A stretch of 64,000 bases of DNA, from NCBI GenBank assembly GCA_947453145.1, contig CANGFA010000001.1:87411-151410 (forward strand). Direction: 5' to 3'. The first letter of the stretch is position 1. Each line of letters opens with the position of its first letter. The translations under genes were made by a program, and so were the position numbers. Positions 53,121-61,990 of the stretch are shown here, piece after piece. The notes below the pieces were generated by a model that saw only the letters and a program-made list of their open reading frames with translations, searched no databases and was not told the DNA's origin. The DNA is from Bacteroidota bacterium (GTDB lineage Bacteria; Bacteroidota; Bacteroidia; Chitinophagales; Chitinophagaceae).

Positions 53121-54725
53121 TTATTGTAGTTGATAGTCTGGTAAATTCATAATATATTTTAACAAGGTCTTTAAGCGCGTGTGTACCGTATTATAATTAA
53201 TAGTGGTAGGCGTTGTTATATATAAGTTCCATGCATCGGTCCAATAATAATCACTTACTTGACCAGATAATAAAATTTGCGTCTTTAATGTTTTTTTCAG
53301 GGAAGCGTCAATATCCGTAGAAGTTAAAAAAGAAAATAAACTATCAATTAATACATTTGGATCTGCAGGATTGGCACAAACTGTTTTTGCAAATTGAATG
53401 GTGTTGACAATTGTTTTTTTATTGTTTTTTGTATACCCAGTTTCTAACATTAAGTCGGTGAATTTATTACGCTTCGGAAGGGTATCTGCATTAATCCATA
53501 GTTCATTAAAATCGGGTGCTTGATAATAAGCAGGCCAGCCGGCAACATTAGGTGGATCCACTGGATTTTGACCCATACTAATCATTTGATTTACCATATT
53601 ATTATATAAATAATAGGAGTCCACATAATCTGTCACTGGATCTGGAAAACTAATTTCAAATTGTCTTAAAAAACCAACCACATGATCTATTGGACTTTTT
53701 ATTTGACAACCAATATAAATACTGTCATAAAAATGTTCGCTTTGAAGAAGTTGTTTTAAAACAGGTTTAATGTCGTAATTATTTGAAATAAAAGTATTGG
53801 CTAAAGGAATAATAATATTATTTTCTACATTCGTATCTATATAATAATATACAAAGTATCTGTATAATTTTCGGCAGATGAATTTTGCAACATCTGTGTT
53901 TGCAAAAATCATACTCAATAACTCGTCGGTTTCTAAAGCACCGCTAGCACCCGTTTTCCCAGTTATTATTTTGCTACTATAATATGCCGAAAAAGTTTTA
54001 TTAGTGGTATCATGTCTTGCGCTATCAAACACTGCATTAAATGCTGCATCTATTTTCCAACCTGTTAAAACCCTTGCTGCTGCTTTTACATCGTCCTCAC
54101 TATATTTTGAACCACCGTCTTTTCCTACAGTAAATAATTCTTGCAATTCACGTCCATAATTTTCGTCCGGGGCCGTTTTCGTATTTACATAACCATTTAA
54201 ATACCTTAACATACCCGGATCGGTCGTTATATCACGCACCATTTGTTTAAAATTACCAACACAACTTTTTCTTAAAATTTGGTGATGATTGTACACCATG
54301 GTTCCATAACTCACTATATCCGCTTCGGTACTAAAATGATTGCTCCAAAAAAATGTCAATTTCTCTTGTATGTTTCTGGCTTGTCCAACATAAATACTTA
54401 ATAACCATTTTTTGTAGGTAGACCTTCTATAACTATTAATTGTGCCATCCAAGGATACATCATTTATCCAAGTACTTCCCAATGGAACATTAGGGTCGGA
54501 ATAACTTGAGGTCGTATAATCATTTAAGGGGGGAGCGGGAACAGTAGTAGGAACATTTAATAATTCGTCCACCGTTGCAATAAGCCCTTTAGCATTAAAA
54601 TAATTAATGTCGGCAATCTTGGCCCCAAACATCGTTCGATTCAGCAAATGTTTAGTTTGCGCAAAAGTCCATGCACCCTGATAGGTTTTTAATCCAAGTG
54701 TGCTAGTTTGGGGGGATGTTGGCAT
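53121..54725 (-). CDS. DUF1800 protein
   Basis: A 534-residue protein from ATG 54725; a TTG at 54764, directly after the M23 stop, gives 13 more residues. DUF1800 signatures: AQTKHLLNRTMFG, NPVDPPNVAGWPA, FWSNHFSTEAD, GRELQELFTVG and CRKLYRYFVYY. No convincing signal peptide is seen from either start, although the DUF1501 partner has a Tat signal, so it may ride out with that partner. The function is unknown. Confidence 0.88.
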   Translation of the reverse strand: MPTSPQTSTLGLKTYQGAWTFAQTKHLLNRTMFGAKIADINYFNAKGLIATVDELLNVPTTVPAPPLNDYTTSSYSDPNVPLGSTWINDVSLDGTINSYRRSTYKKWLLSIYVGQARNIQEKLTFFWSNHFSTEADIVSYGTMVYNHHQILRKSCVGNFKQMVRDITTDPGMLRYLNGYVNTKTAPDENYGRELQELFTVGKDGGSKYSEDDVKAAARVLTGWKIDAAFNAVFDSARHDTTNKTFSAYYSSKIITGKTGASGALETDELLSMIFANTDVAKFICRKLYRYFVYYYIDTNVENNIIIPLANTFISNNYDIKPVLKQLLQSEHFYDSIYIGCQIKSPIDHVVGFLRQFEISFPDPVTDYVDSYYLYNNMVNQMISMGQNPVDPPNVAGWPAYYQAPDFNELWINADTLPKRNKFTDLMLETGYTKNNKKTIVNTIQFAKTVCANPADPNVLIDSLFSFLTSTDIDASLKKTLKTQILLSGQVSDYYWTDAWNLYITTPTTINYNTVHTRLKTLLKYIMNLPDYQLQ

Positions 54726-54764
54726 TGTCCTTAGAATTGATACTAAATTTAAGGATAAATACAA

Positions 54765-55703
54765 TTACTTTTTACGCTTTACTGCTGTTTTCTTTTTCGT
54801 AGACCCCTTTTTTGAGCTGGTTTTAGTTGTTGTTATATGCTTTTTGGTAGCAACCGTCTTGCTCCTAGATTTGGATGTAGATTTAGACGAAGACCTCGAC
54901 CTGGCACTTTTCCCTCTTCTGTGTTTGACTACTGAGACCGTCGGGTATCTAGTGCTGTTTAATTGATCTCTATCTAAAACGAGGGTGCTAGTAAGTAAGG
55001 TACCAGTTTGGGTGTTATAGTATTGTTCTGGATCAATTGCAAAATCCATGTAACGGGTTTCAAAATGTAAATGCGGCCCAGTTGAGTGTCCCGTAGTTCC
55101 ACCCAAACCCAATAGTTCACCTGCTTGTACATATTGATTTACCGCCACTTCTATTTTACTTAAGTGTCCATAAATAGTTTCAAGACCATTGGTATGTCTA
55201 ACTACAACACAATTACCAAAACCACCGGAATTAAATTTTGCATATCGAACCACACCATTAAATGCGGAGACCACGGTGTCTCCAGTGCGTAAATACAAGT
55301 CCAGGCCTTTATGCATGCTGCCCCAACGAGCACCATATTTTGAATTTAATTTTCCATACCAAGTAAGTTGAAATTTATTAACACTATCCACAAGTGCTAT
55401 TTCAATTTTGGGAGGCAATTGTGCAATGGTCTTATTTTGATGTACAAACACCGCTTCATTAGACCAGTTTTGAATATATAAACTATCTGTTGTTAAAAGC
55501 TTATTGGCAATGTTGTTCGAGCTGTCTGACTGTAAGCGTGGTGTTGTTATCCAATCTTTAGTTGTGTCATTGAATAATTTGACTATTTCTTTTTTTAAAA
55601 CAAAAGCATTTGCCTTGTTAGAAAAATAGAAAAAAGCAAAAATGAAAAGTATTAATGAATATTTCTTACGCTTGAAAAAAATGTTATATAGTGAAATTAT
55701 CAT
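54765..55703 (-). CDS. M23 (LytM-type) peptidoglycan endopeptidase with basic tail
   Basis: A 312-residue protein with an N-terminal membrane anchor or signal (YSLILFIFAFFYFSNKANA). LytM domain with metal ligands HKGLD (His, Asp) and HLHFE, plus YGHLS and GHSTGPH. The last 50 residues are a low-complexity Lys/Arg/Ser/Thr tail that is probably disordered and may bind peptidoglycan, LPS or nucleic acid. It starts 3 bases after the WG-repeat gene. Confidence 0.9.
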   Translation of the reverse strand: MIISLYNIFFKRKKYSLILFIFAFFYFSNKANAFVLKKEIVKLFNDTTKDWITTPRLQSDSSNNIANKLLTTDSLYIQNWSNEAVFVHQNKTIAQLPPKIEIALVDSVNKFQLTWYGKLNSKYGARWGSMHKGLDLYLRTGDTVVSAFNGVVRYAKFNSGGFGNCVVVRHTNGLETIYGHLSKIEVAVNQYVQAGELLGLGGTTGHSTGPHLHFETRYMDFAIDPEQYYNTQTGTLLTSTLVLDRDQLNSTRYPTVSVVKHRRGKSARSRSSSKSTSKSRSKTVATKKHITTTKTSSKKGSTKKKTAVKRKK

Positions 55704-55706
55704 TAA

Positions 55707-57527
55707 TTAGTCTCCTGTTTCATAATAGGGCTCCACGATTGCTGCACTAGGATTATAAAATGAAATATTTAAATTTGTGCTTGACAAAGTAATGGTATTT
55801 GCATTTGAACCATTTGTAAATGTCATTTTAGCATCTGTATCCTTTGCATTTGTTTTCCAGCCAGCAGAAAGTAATTTTTCTTTAAGTTTCTTTTTGAAAA
55901 CATCATTTCCAGATTTATCACCAAAACTTACTTCCACTTGAGAAAGATGAGAATTGGTATTTAGTCTATAAATTGGATTATACATTGCATCAAAAGTTTC
56001 ATAGGATTTAACTTCGCCATTAAATGAGAAAGTAAAATAAAATTGGTTATTTCCTTTTACAGTTTGATAATAATAGGAACCTACACCAGGAAATTTGTCA
56101 GCTGACTCTGTTGCTGTAGGAGCAGCAGGCGTTGCTACTGTTCCAGCTGTAACATCTGATTTAGCATTACTACTTGTAGATTTAGTGCCTAATTCAAAGT
56201 TGTAATTATTTCCTGCAGATGCCCTATTTGATTCAGTATACTTAGTGTAAGGAAATTTTTGAATTACGTTTTCAATATTAGCGCCTTCGTTTAATCCAGC
56301 AATATCTTTAGTAGTGATGGTACCAAAAGTATTTGAAAATATTTTTTCGAAATTAAAATATTTAGAATCAACAGATAATAGGTTTAAGTAAATATCAGGA
56401 AATGTAAGCGATATCATATTATCCGAAGTCAAGCCTCCAGTTAACACATAAGAATCCTTTGTAATTGTTTTTCCTTCATCATTGATAATGTCAAATTTTG
56501 CATCGTTATTAAAGGCAACAAATTTATTCTTTGTAACTGGAACTACCTTAGTATAATCATCTAAGGCAATAACTAATTCCCCTTTGCTATTGTATAATTT
56601 TACTTTTTTATCAACCTTAACCAACACTTTTCCACTAGGAGCAATAACAGGTGCGTCATCATATTTAAATCTTAAATCGCCTACTACCTCACCTTTTTCA
56701 TTTATTACACCCCATTGCTTGTCCTCATTTTGTGCAGGCAATAAACCCGCAGTTAATAAACCAGCATCAATATATTTACCATCCTTAATCACTTTTTCTC
56801 CTTTCATATCTACTAGACCAACAAAATGCTTACCATCTCCGTTCTTTTTGTCATAAACCATTTTGGTTTCAGAAATAGGATAGTACTTAACATCTTCCTC
56901 CCCCTTGAATATTTTATTGCCGGTTTTATCAATAATTTGAAATTCATCTTTATCATTAAGCACCCTTGCATTACCATTTACAAAGTTTTCGCAATTGTTA
57001 AAAGCTGGTTTAATAACTACTTCTCCTTTTGTGTTTACATATCCCCATTTACCTTCGTCAGATTTAAATCTGATTAATCCGTCGGATACTATTCCTGTAG
57101 TTAAAACTTCATAATCACCAATTTTTGATAAATTAGTAATTACCGCATTTCCTTTTTTATCAATTAAAGATAAAACACCTTCATCGTCCCTTACAATAGC
57201 AAAATCCTCGTTAAAAGGAGTGCCATCATCAAATGATTTATCTATTAATGGCTTTACCTTTTTATCAGAAAGTGTCCAGTATTTTACTTTTTGGTCTTTT
57301 GTTTTTTCGTATATAACTCCATTGGTAGCCAATACCGTTGAGCCAGCGTCAAACTCATCTTCGGCCACAATTTTACCATCAAAATCAATCAAACTAATTT
57401 TATTAGCATCCTTTTTGGTTTTAACAGCTAAATAATCAAAAAGCTGGTCCTTATGACTTCCACCACAAGAAGTAAAAATAAATGTCATTAAAAGACATAC
57501 AGGAAGTAATAATTTAAATGATTTCAT
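55707..57527 (-). CDS. WG-repeat lipoprotein
   Basis: A 606-residue lipoprotein (lipobox FTSC, Cys 21). Residues about 30-360 are WG/beta-hairpin repeats (GKWGYVNTKGEVVIKPAF, KQWGVINEKGEVV, DKKGNAVI), which form a propeller-like scaffold. The C-terminal part includes NVIQKFPYTKYTES, a Thr/Ala/Pro linker, and a domain with a beta-hairpin pattern (FYFTFSFNGEVKSYE). The FPYxKY element is shared with the gene at 61212. It probably faces the periplasm or surface; the function is unknown. Confidence 0.85.
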   Translation of the reverse strand: MKSFKLLLPVCLLMTFIFTSCGGSHKDQLFDYLAVKTKKDANKISLIDFDGKIVAEDEFDAGSTVLATNGVIYEKTKDQKVKYWTLSDKKVKPLIDKSFDDGTPFNEDFAIVRDDEGVLSLIDKKGNAVITNLSKIGDYEVLTTGIVSDGLIRFKSDEGKWGYVNTKGEVVIKPAFNNCENFVNGNARVLNDKDEFQIIDKTGNKIFKGEEDVKYYPISETKMVYDKKNGDGKHFVGLVDMKGEKVIKDGKYIDAGLLTAGLLPAQNEDKQWGVINEKGEVVGDLRFKYDDAPVIAPSGKVLVKVDKKVKLYNSKGELVIALDDYTKVVPVTKNKFVAFNNDAKFDIINDEGKTITKDSYVLTGGLTSDNMISLTFPDIYLNLLSVDSKYFNFEKIFSNTFGTITTKDIAGLNEGANIENVIQKFPYTKYTESNRASAGNNYNFELGTKSTSSNAKSDVTAGTVATPAAPTATESADKFPGVGSYYYQTVKGNNQFYFTFSFNGEVKSYETFDAMYNPIYRLNTNSHLSQVEVSFGDKSGNDVFKKKLKEKLLSAGWKTNAKDTDAKMTFTNGSNANTITLSSTNLNISFYNPSAAIVEPYYETGD

Positions 57528-57586
57528 AATTGTAAATATTAAAATTGTGTTATATAAAGGTAACGGAATTCACTTTTGAAAAAAAA

Positions 57587-58525
57587 TTAATGTAAAACAG
57601 GATTTACTTTAGGGGTAACTGAAAATACAGGTCCTAGCTTCATATCTCCAGATTTAGGTTTTTCTTTTATATTATTTGAATGCTTATAAAATAATCTACT
57701 AACCGATCCATCCAAGTACATTGAATTATCACATCCTAAATTTTTAAAAAGGGAGGCCATATCAAAAAAAGAGCAGGGTGTTTGAGCAATTATAAAAATA
57801 GCAATATTATTTTTTGAGTTTTCTACAACTCCAATTCCATTTCTAATTAATTTATTGGTAGAATTTTCACTAAAATCCTTATTAATTTTACCCTCGCTCG
57901 TTAAAATAGGTCCAGACTGAGTGGCATATAAAATTTCTTGGTATTTATTTTTAAACTTTTCGTTAAAAGAAATGGAATTTTTCACATAATATTTACCATC
58001 AATGTCAACGTAAAATATTGCATTTTTCATGCTATAAAAATTACCTGGCAAATCTTTTTTTAAATTTATTTTATTAATTTGTTTTTGGCCGCTAATCAAT
58101 AGCCCTACTGGAGCTCCATTTGCCTCAAACATACCTGCATTCATCAAAACAGTAGCAGTTGGATTTTGTACAAATTGATAGTCCAACCCTTGCAATTTCC
58201 CAGTTGTATTTGGAAGAATTTTTAAATCATTGTATATAGTATTAACTATGACTATTTGAAATCTAGCATTATTATAGGAAAAGGAATAGGTTTTTTTATT
58301 TGTATTTTTTTGAATTTTCTTATATATTTCTATTAATAACCTTTTACTTCTTTTAAGATCTTTATCGCTAGCGCTGTCTTCTAAAATTGAATTTGAATAT
58401 ATAACACCTTTAACAGTGGTTTTAAAATGACTTGCTTTCGTGAATAAAGGACAAGCCATCATCATTGTTAAAATCAATAGACTTGAAAATGTCTTGTTTA
58501 AAAAGATGTTGTTGCTTTTATTCAT
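57587..58525 (-). CDS. Phosphodiester glycosidase-like (NAGPA/DUF2233) protein 1
   Basis: A 312-residue secreted protein (signal to about residue 31). The NAGPA-type domain shows MNAGMFEANGAPVGL, ATQSGPIL, RNGIGVV and YLDGSVS. These fit the family that includes the uncovering enzyme GlcNAc-1-phosphodiester glycosidase and bacterial exopolysaccharide-linked members. It is close to the protein at 59041 through the whole domain, so the two are recent paralogues. A 25-codon open frame ends on its start codon. Confidence 0.85.
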   Translation of the reverse strand: MNKSNNIFLNKTFSSLLILTMMMACPLFTKASHFKTTVKGVIYSNSILEDSASDKDLKRSKRLLIEIYKKIQKNTNKKTYSFSYNNARFQIVIVNTIYNDLKILPNTTGKLQGLDYQFVQNPTATVLMNAGMFEANGAPVGLLISGQKQINKINLKKDLPGNFYSMKNAIFYVDIDGKYYVKNSISFNEKFKNKYQEILYATQSGPILTSEGKINKDFSENSTNKLIRNGIGVVENSKNNIAIFIIAQTPCSFFDMASLFKNLGCDNSMYLDGSVSRLFYKHSNNIKEKPKSGDMKLGPVFSVTPKVNPVLH

Positions 58526-58599
58526 AAAAATACACTAAGCTGTTTTTTTTCATCCTTTTTAATAAAATCTAAAAAATTATTTCTGTTATACTGAGCCAT
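58522..58599 (-). CDS. Possible 25-residue leader peptide
   Basis: From ATG 58599, 25 codons (MAQYNRNNFLDFIKKDEKKQ...) end in TGA that overlaps the ATG of the glycosidase-like gene (ATGA). It may be a coupling leader peptide or a chance frame. No homology is claimed. Confidence 0.25.
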   Translation of the reverse strand: MAQYNRNNFLDFIKKDEKKQLSVFL

Positions 58600-58623
58600 T
58601 CGAAACTGAATTTTTTATAGTTA

Positions 58624-59028
58624 TCATTTAGTAAATATAGATATACCTATGCCAATATGAGGCTTTATATAATTTTCTAAAGACCATTTCTGATTCGCAT
58701 AGGGGTCTTCGGGTGTGGTTTTGATATTCGGATCTTTCACTACACTCATTCCATTACAATCCACCACCTGTAGTTTAAAATTTAAAAATGAATTTAAGTT
58801 TGTATTTAAAATTGTGGAGTTGATTCCAAATAAAATTTTTTCATTGCCAATTGAACAGGGGTCAGATGACTTTACATAAAAATCTATTTGACCAATGTTT
58901 GCGTCATTTTTTAAATTAGTTATAAAATCATAACCATTTATTTGACTTTGCGAAGCACCTTGAACATAAAAAAATATAAATAAAAATAAAAATATTATTT
59001 TAAACAGATGTTTAATAGGTACAAACAT
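58624..59028 (-). CDS. Small secreted protein of unknown function
   Basis: A 134-residue protein with signal peptide (KHLFKIIFLFLFIFFYVQGASQ). The mature part is beta-rich with two Cys (SSDPCSIGN and VVDCNGMS), which may form a disulfide. It lies between two NAGPA-like genes, 12 bases after the upstream one, so it is probably part of the same system. Confidence 0.7.
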   Translation of the reverse strand: MFVPIKHLFKIIFLFLFIFFYVQGASQSQINGYDFITNLKNDANIGQIDFYVKSSDPCSIGNEKILFGINSTILNTNLNSFLNFKLQVVDCNGMSVVKDPNIKTTPEDPYANQKWSLENYIKPHIGIGISIFTK

Positions 59029-59040
59029 TTATAATTGTAA

Positions 59041-60315
59041 TTATGGTTTTGATTTTTTAGTTATTATTTTAACTACTGAATCTTTTTTGACTTCTTTGGA
59101 AGTAATAGCAAAAAGAGGGCCGAGCCCTTTTGTTTCCACCCCACTTGTTTTATCAATTTCTTTTTTATTAGGACCCTTATACAATAATTGACTAACAGTA
59201 CCATCTAAATACATCGCATTGTCACAACCTAAAAAATTAAATAATGAGGCCAATTCATAAAAAGTAGTAGGTGTTTCTGATATTATAAAAATTGAGATGT
59301 TATCATTAGCATTTTTCACAACTCCAACGCCATTCCTGATAAGACTGTTTTGTGAGCGTATATTAAGTTCATTATTTAACTTGCTTTCAATAATAAGTGC
59401 AGGGCCCGATTGAGTAGCAAATGCAATGTCAGGATAGGTCGTATTTTTAAATTTTTCATTAAAACTGCTTGTTGTTTGTATAAAGTTTTTACCCAGAGTG
59501 TCGCTATAAAAAACTGAATTAATAAGTGTATAAAAATTACCCGGCAAGTTCTTTTTAAGATTTATTTCATTTAATTTTTTTCGATTACTAATTAATAAAC
59601 CAACGCCTGAGCCGTTTTCTTCATACATGCCAGCATTCATTAAAATACCATAGTCAGCCTTACTAATACTTGCAATTTGTGACTTAATAGTCTTGGGGGA
59701 GCCGGTAGTATTGGGAATAATTTTTAAATCATTAAATTTGTTGTTAACTATTACTACTTTAAATTTAGATTTTAAGTAATCAAATTTAAAAAGAATAGGG
59801 GCTTGCATTTTTAAAATAGTTTCACTTACTTCTTTTCTAGGGGCTTGTAAAATCTTATCAAATTGTTCTCTGTTTTTTTTAAGTGTTATTAAAGCATTAT
59901 TTAATTTTTTTATTTTCGCTTTAATTTCTTCAGTTTCTTTTTCTGACTTACTAAGCAATAAATGATATGCATTCATTTGATTGGAAAACAGAATTCTTGA
60001 AGTAGCTGTATCGGTTAATATACTTTTTTGAACTACTTTATACGCCTTATTAAATTCTTGATCTTGTTTATCAGGATAGGTTTTTAAACTATCAGTTAGT
60101 GTTTTAATAGAGTCTTCGGTTGCTTTAAAATCATAGTTATACAGGTCATATTGATATATAGTATCTTTGAATTGAGACGTTACATTTATAATTTTTGCTA
60201 TTAATGTACTATCGCTCACGTCTAATAAAATTGAACTTTTTGAGGGTTCAATATTTGTAAACGCATAAATAATGCAAAGACAAAATATGGTCAGTAGGGA
60301 GTATATGTATTTCAT
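59041..60315 (-). CDS. Phosphodiester glycosidase-like (NAGPA/DUF2233) protein 2 with coiled coil
   Basis: A 424-residue protein with an N-terminal signal or anchor (IYSLLTIFCLCIIYAFTN), a helical coiled-coil region (about 60-165, rich in Lys/Glu/Leu) and a C-terminal NAGPA-type domain with MNAGMYEENGSGVGLL, ATQSGPAL, RNGVGVV and YLDGTVS. The domain is nearly collinear with that at 57587. The coiled coil could present the domain away from the membrane or oligomerise it. It is 15 bases after the next gene's stop. Confidence 0.85.
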   Translation of the reverse strand: MKYIYSLLTIFCLCIIYAFTNIEPSKSSILLDVSDSTLIAKIINVTSQFKDTIYQYDLYNYDFKATEDSIKTLTDSLKTYPDKQDQEFNKAYKVVQKSILTDTATSRILFSNQMNAYHLLLSKSEKETEEIKAKIKKLNNALITLKKNREQFDKILQAPRKEVSETILKMQAPILFKFDYLKSKFKVVIVNNKFNDLKIIPNTTGSPKTIKSQIASISKADYGILMNAGMYEENGSGVGLLISNRKKLNEINLKKNLPGNFYTLINSVFYSDTLGKNFIQTTSSFNEKFKNTTYPDIAFATQSGPALIIESKLNNELNIRSQNSLIRNGVGVVKNANDNISIFIISETPTTFYELASLFNFLGCDNAMYLDGTVSQLLYKGPNKKEIDKTSGVETKGLGPLFAITSKEVKKDSVVKIITKKSKP

Positions 60316-60330
60316 TCTTAAGTATTAACG

Positions 60331-61206
60331 TTATTCGTAGTAATAAACCAATAAGTTTTTTGCACCAGATAAGGGTGTTGTTCCGCCGAAATATTTCCTA
60401 GGATCTCGGTTGCCATTGCCATCATAGGATTCAAAAACATCTTGAGAACCAGTATCTAAATTTATCATAAAAAATATTTTATTAAATACGCTACTAGGAT
60501 GCAATAAATATTCATTAATAGCCTTAGAACCTTCGTATAAGGTTACCAATTCTTTTATATTTAAAATTACATGCTGAATTGCCCCTTGTTTGTCCTGACA
60601 AACTGCTAAAAATCTTCGAGACGCTTCTTTTGAACTATTCCCGCCGTTAGGTGGAAATGCTTTTAAATCGTTATTATAACATAATAAATGTGTTTGAAAT
60701 ACGGTGGCACTATTGGAAACAGCCCAACTTTTAAATTTTTGAGCATCTAAAGGATTTCTAACATTAACTGTAGTGGGTGTATTGTTAACTACTATGTTTA
60801 GGTTAGCCTGCTTTAAATCAGAAACCGCAATACCTCCTGTTGCGTAAACAATGGCAAGCGCATCAAATCCTGTAGTTTTTACTAAATTATTTACTATACT
60901 CCCATTATCAATACATAAACCAACTGGATTACCATCGTCTCCAAAATATGTTCCAGAAGAATATAGTATTATGTTTTTCCCTTGCGACCATTGTTTGTAT
61001 CTATTTTCAACCGAAACGCCGTTTACATTTGCAGCAAAATATTTTACCTTAACATGGTTGTCTTTTCGACTTAATTTCATCATACCAATAGTATAATTTC
61101 CCACCAGACTATTGGAGACCTGAATATATTTAGAATCAAATTTTTGCGCTTGGGTAAAATTCAATGTAAAGAGCAACCCCGCAAATAAAGAGAAAATGAA
61201 TTTCAT
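60331..61206 (-). CDS. Divergent phosphodiester glycosidase-like (NAGPA/DUF2233) protein 3
   Basis: A 291-residue secreted protein (signal MKFIFSLFAGLLFTLNFTQA). It has the family's outline in altered form: SSGTYFGDDGNPVGLCI at the first motif, and late NLDTGSQDVFE and FFMIN in place of YLDGS. Function as an active enzyme is less certain because the late motif has changed. It starts 5 bases after the membrane-protein gene. Confidence 0.6.
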   Translation of the reverse strand: MKFIFSLFAGLLFTLNFTQAQKFDSKYIQVSNSLVGNYTIGMMKLSRKDNHVKVKYFAANVNGVSVENRYKQWSQGKNIILYSSGTYFGDDGNPVGLCIDNGSIVNNLVKTTGFDALAIVYATGGIAVSDLKQANLNIVVNNTPTTVNVRNPLDAQKFKSWAVSNSATVFQTHLLCYNNDLKAFPPNGGNSSKEASRRFLAVCQDKQGAIQHVILNIKELVTLYEGSKAINEYLLHPSSVFNKIFFMINLDTGSQDVFESYDGNGNRDPRKYFGGTTPLSGAKNLLVYYYE

Positions 61207-61211
61207 ATTTT

Positions 61212-61970
61212 TTATTTTTTTATTAATTTAATAATTGATTTTATTAGAAGTGAGTATGATATAATTGTAATAAATCCAATGATAAAAAGGAGGCTTAATT
61301 GCAATTTAGATGCTTGATTCCATGTTTGACGAAACAAATGAGTCCAATTACTGTTTAACAAGTTCTGAATAAATTTACTAATTGAATTGTTGTTAATGGA
61401 AGCAGAATATTTAACTTCATTACATTTAGTAATCAAATATCTAAATTTGAAATTATTTACTATATTGGAATTTTCACTAGAAATAGCAACCAACCTGTCT
61501 GTTAATTTTGACATCCAAAATTCATTTACTGCTGAATATAAGTTGCTATTTATAGAATCCGCCTCCGCATAAATCCTGAATTTATCAGCCCACTGAAAAG
61601 TGACTATCAAACTATCTATTTCTGATCCAATCAAAGCCGGCTTCCCTTTTATTAATGAATTTGTTAAGGCTTCATAAATAACGGATTGTGCAGTACTATT
61701 GTCTTTTAATTTATTTGACAACTGATCTATATCATTTCTTAAAAAACTATAGGTTTGATAATCACCCGAAGCTATATACTTATCGTAAGGGAATTCTTTT
61801 ACAACATCATTACTATTTTTTAAAAATGCTCCAATGTTAAAATTCCTTGTTAGGGTTTGTGTTTTAACAGTAGGCACATTATTTTCTTGGTTTGTACTTA
61901 ACAGTTTATACCCCATGAAAATAAAAAGCAATAAGACAACACTGCTAATGATTAAAACATACTTTTTCAT
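61212..61970 (-). CDS. Membrane protein of unknown function with shared FPYxKY motif
   Basis: A 252-residue protein with one N-terminal and one C-terminal membrane helix (about 5-23 and 225-245) enclosing a helical periplasmic domain. The domain has VVKEFPYDKYIASGDYQ, similar to VIQKFPYTKYTES in the WG-repeat lipoprotein at 55707. The protein lies 20 bases after the adhesin and 5 before the glycosidase-like gene. The function is unknown. Confidence 0.65.
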   Translation of the reverse strand: MKKYVLIISSVVLLLFIFMGYKLLSTNQENNVPTVKTQTLTRNFNIGAFLKNSNDVVKEFPYDKYIASGDYQTYSFLRNDIDQLSNKLKDNSTAQSVIYEALTNSLIKGKPALIGSEIDSLIVTFQWADKFRIYAEADSINSNLYSAVNEFWMSKLTDRLVAISSENSNIVNNFKFRYLITKCNEVKYSASINNNSISKFIQNLLNSNWTHLFRQTWNQASKLQLSLLFIIGFITIISYSLLIKSIIKLIKK

Positions 61971-61990
61971 TTTGATTCTTTACTTATTTT

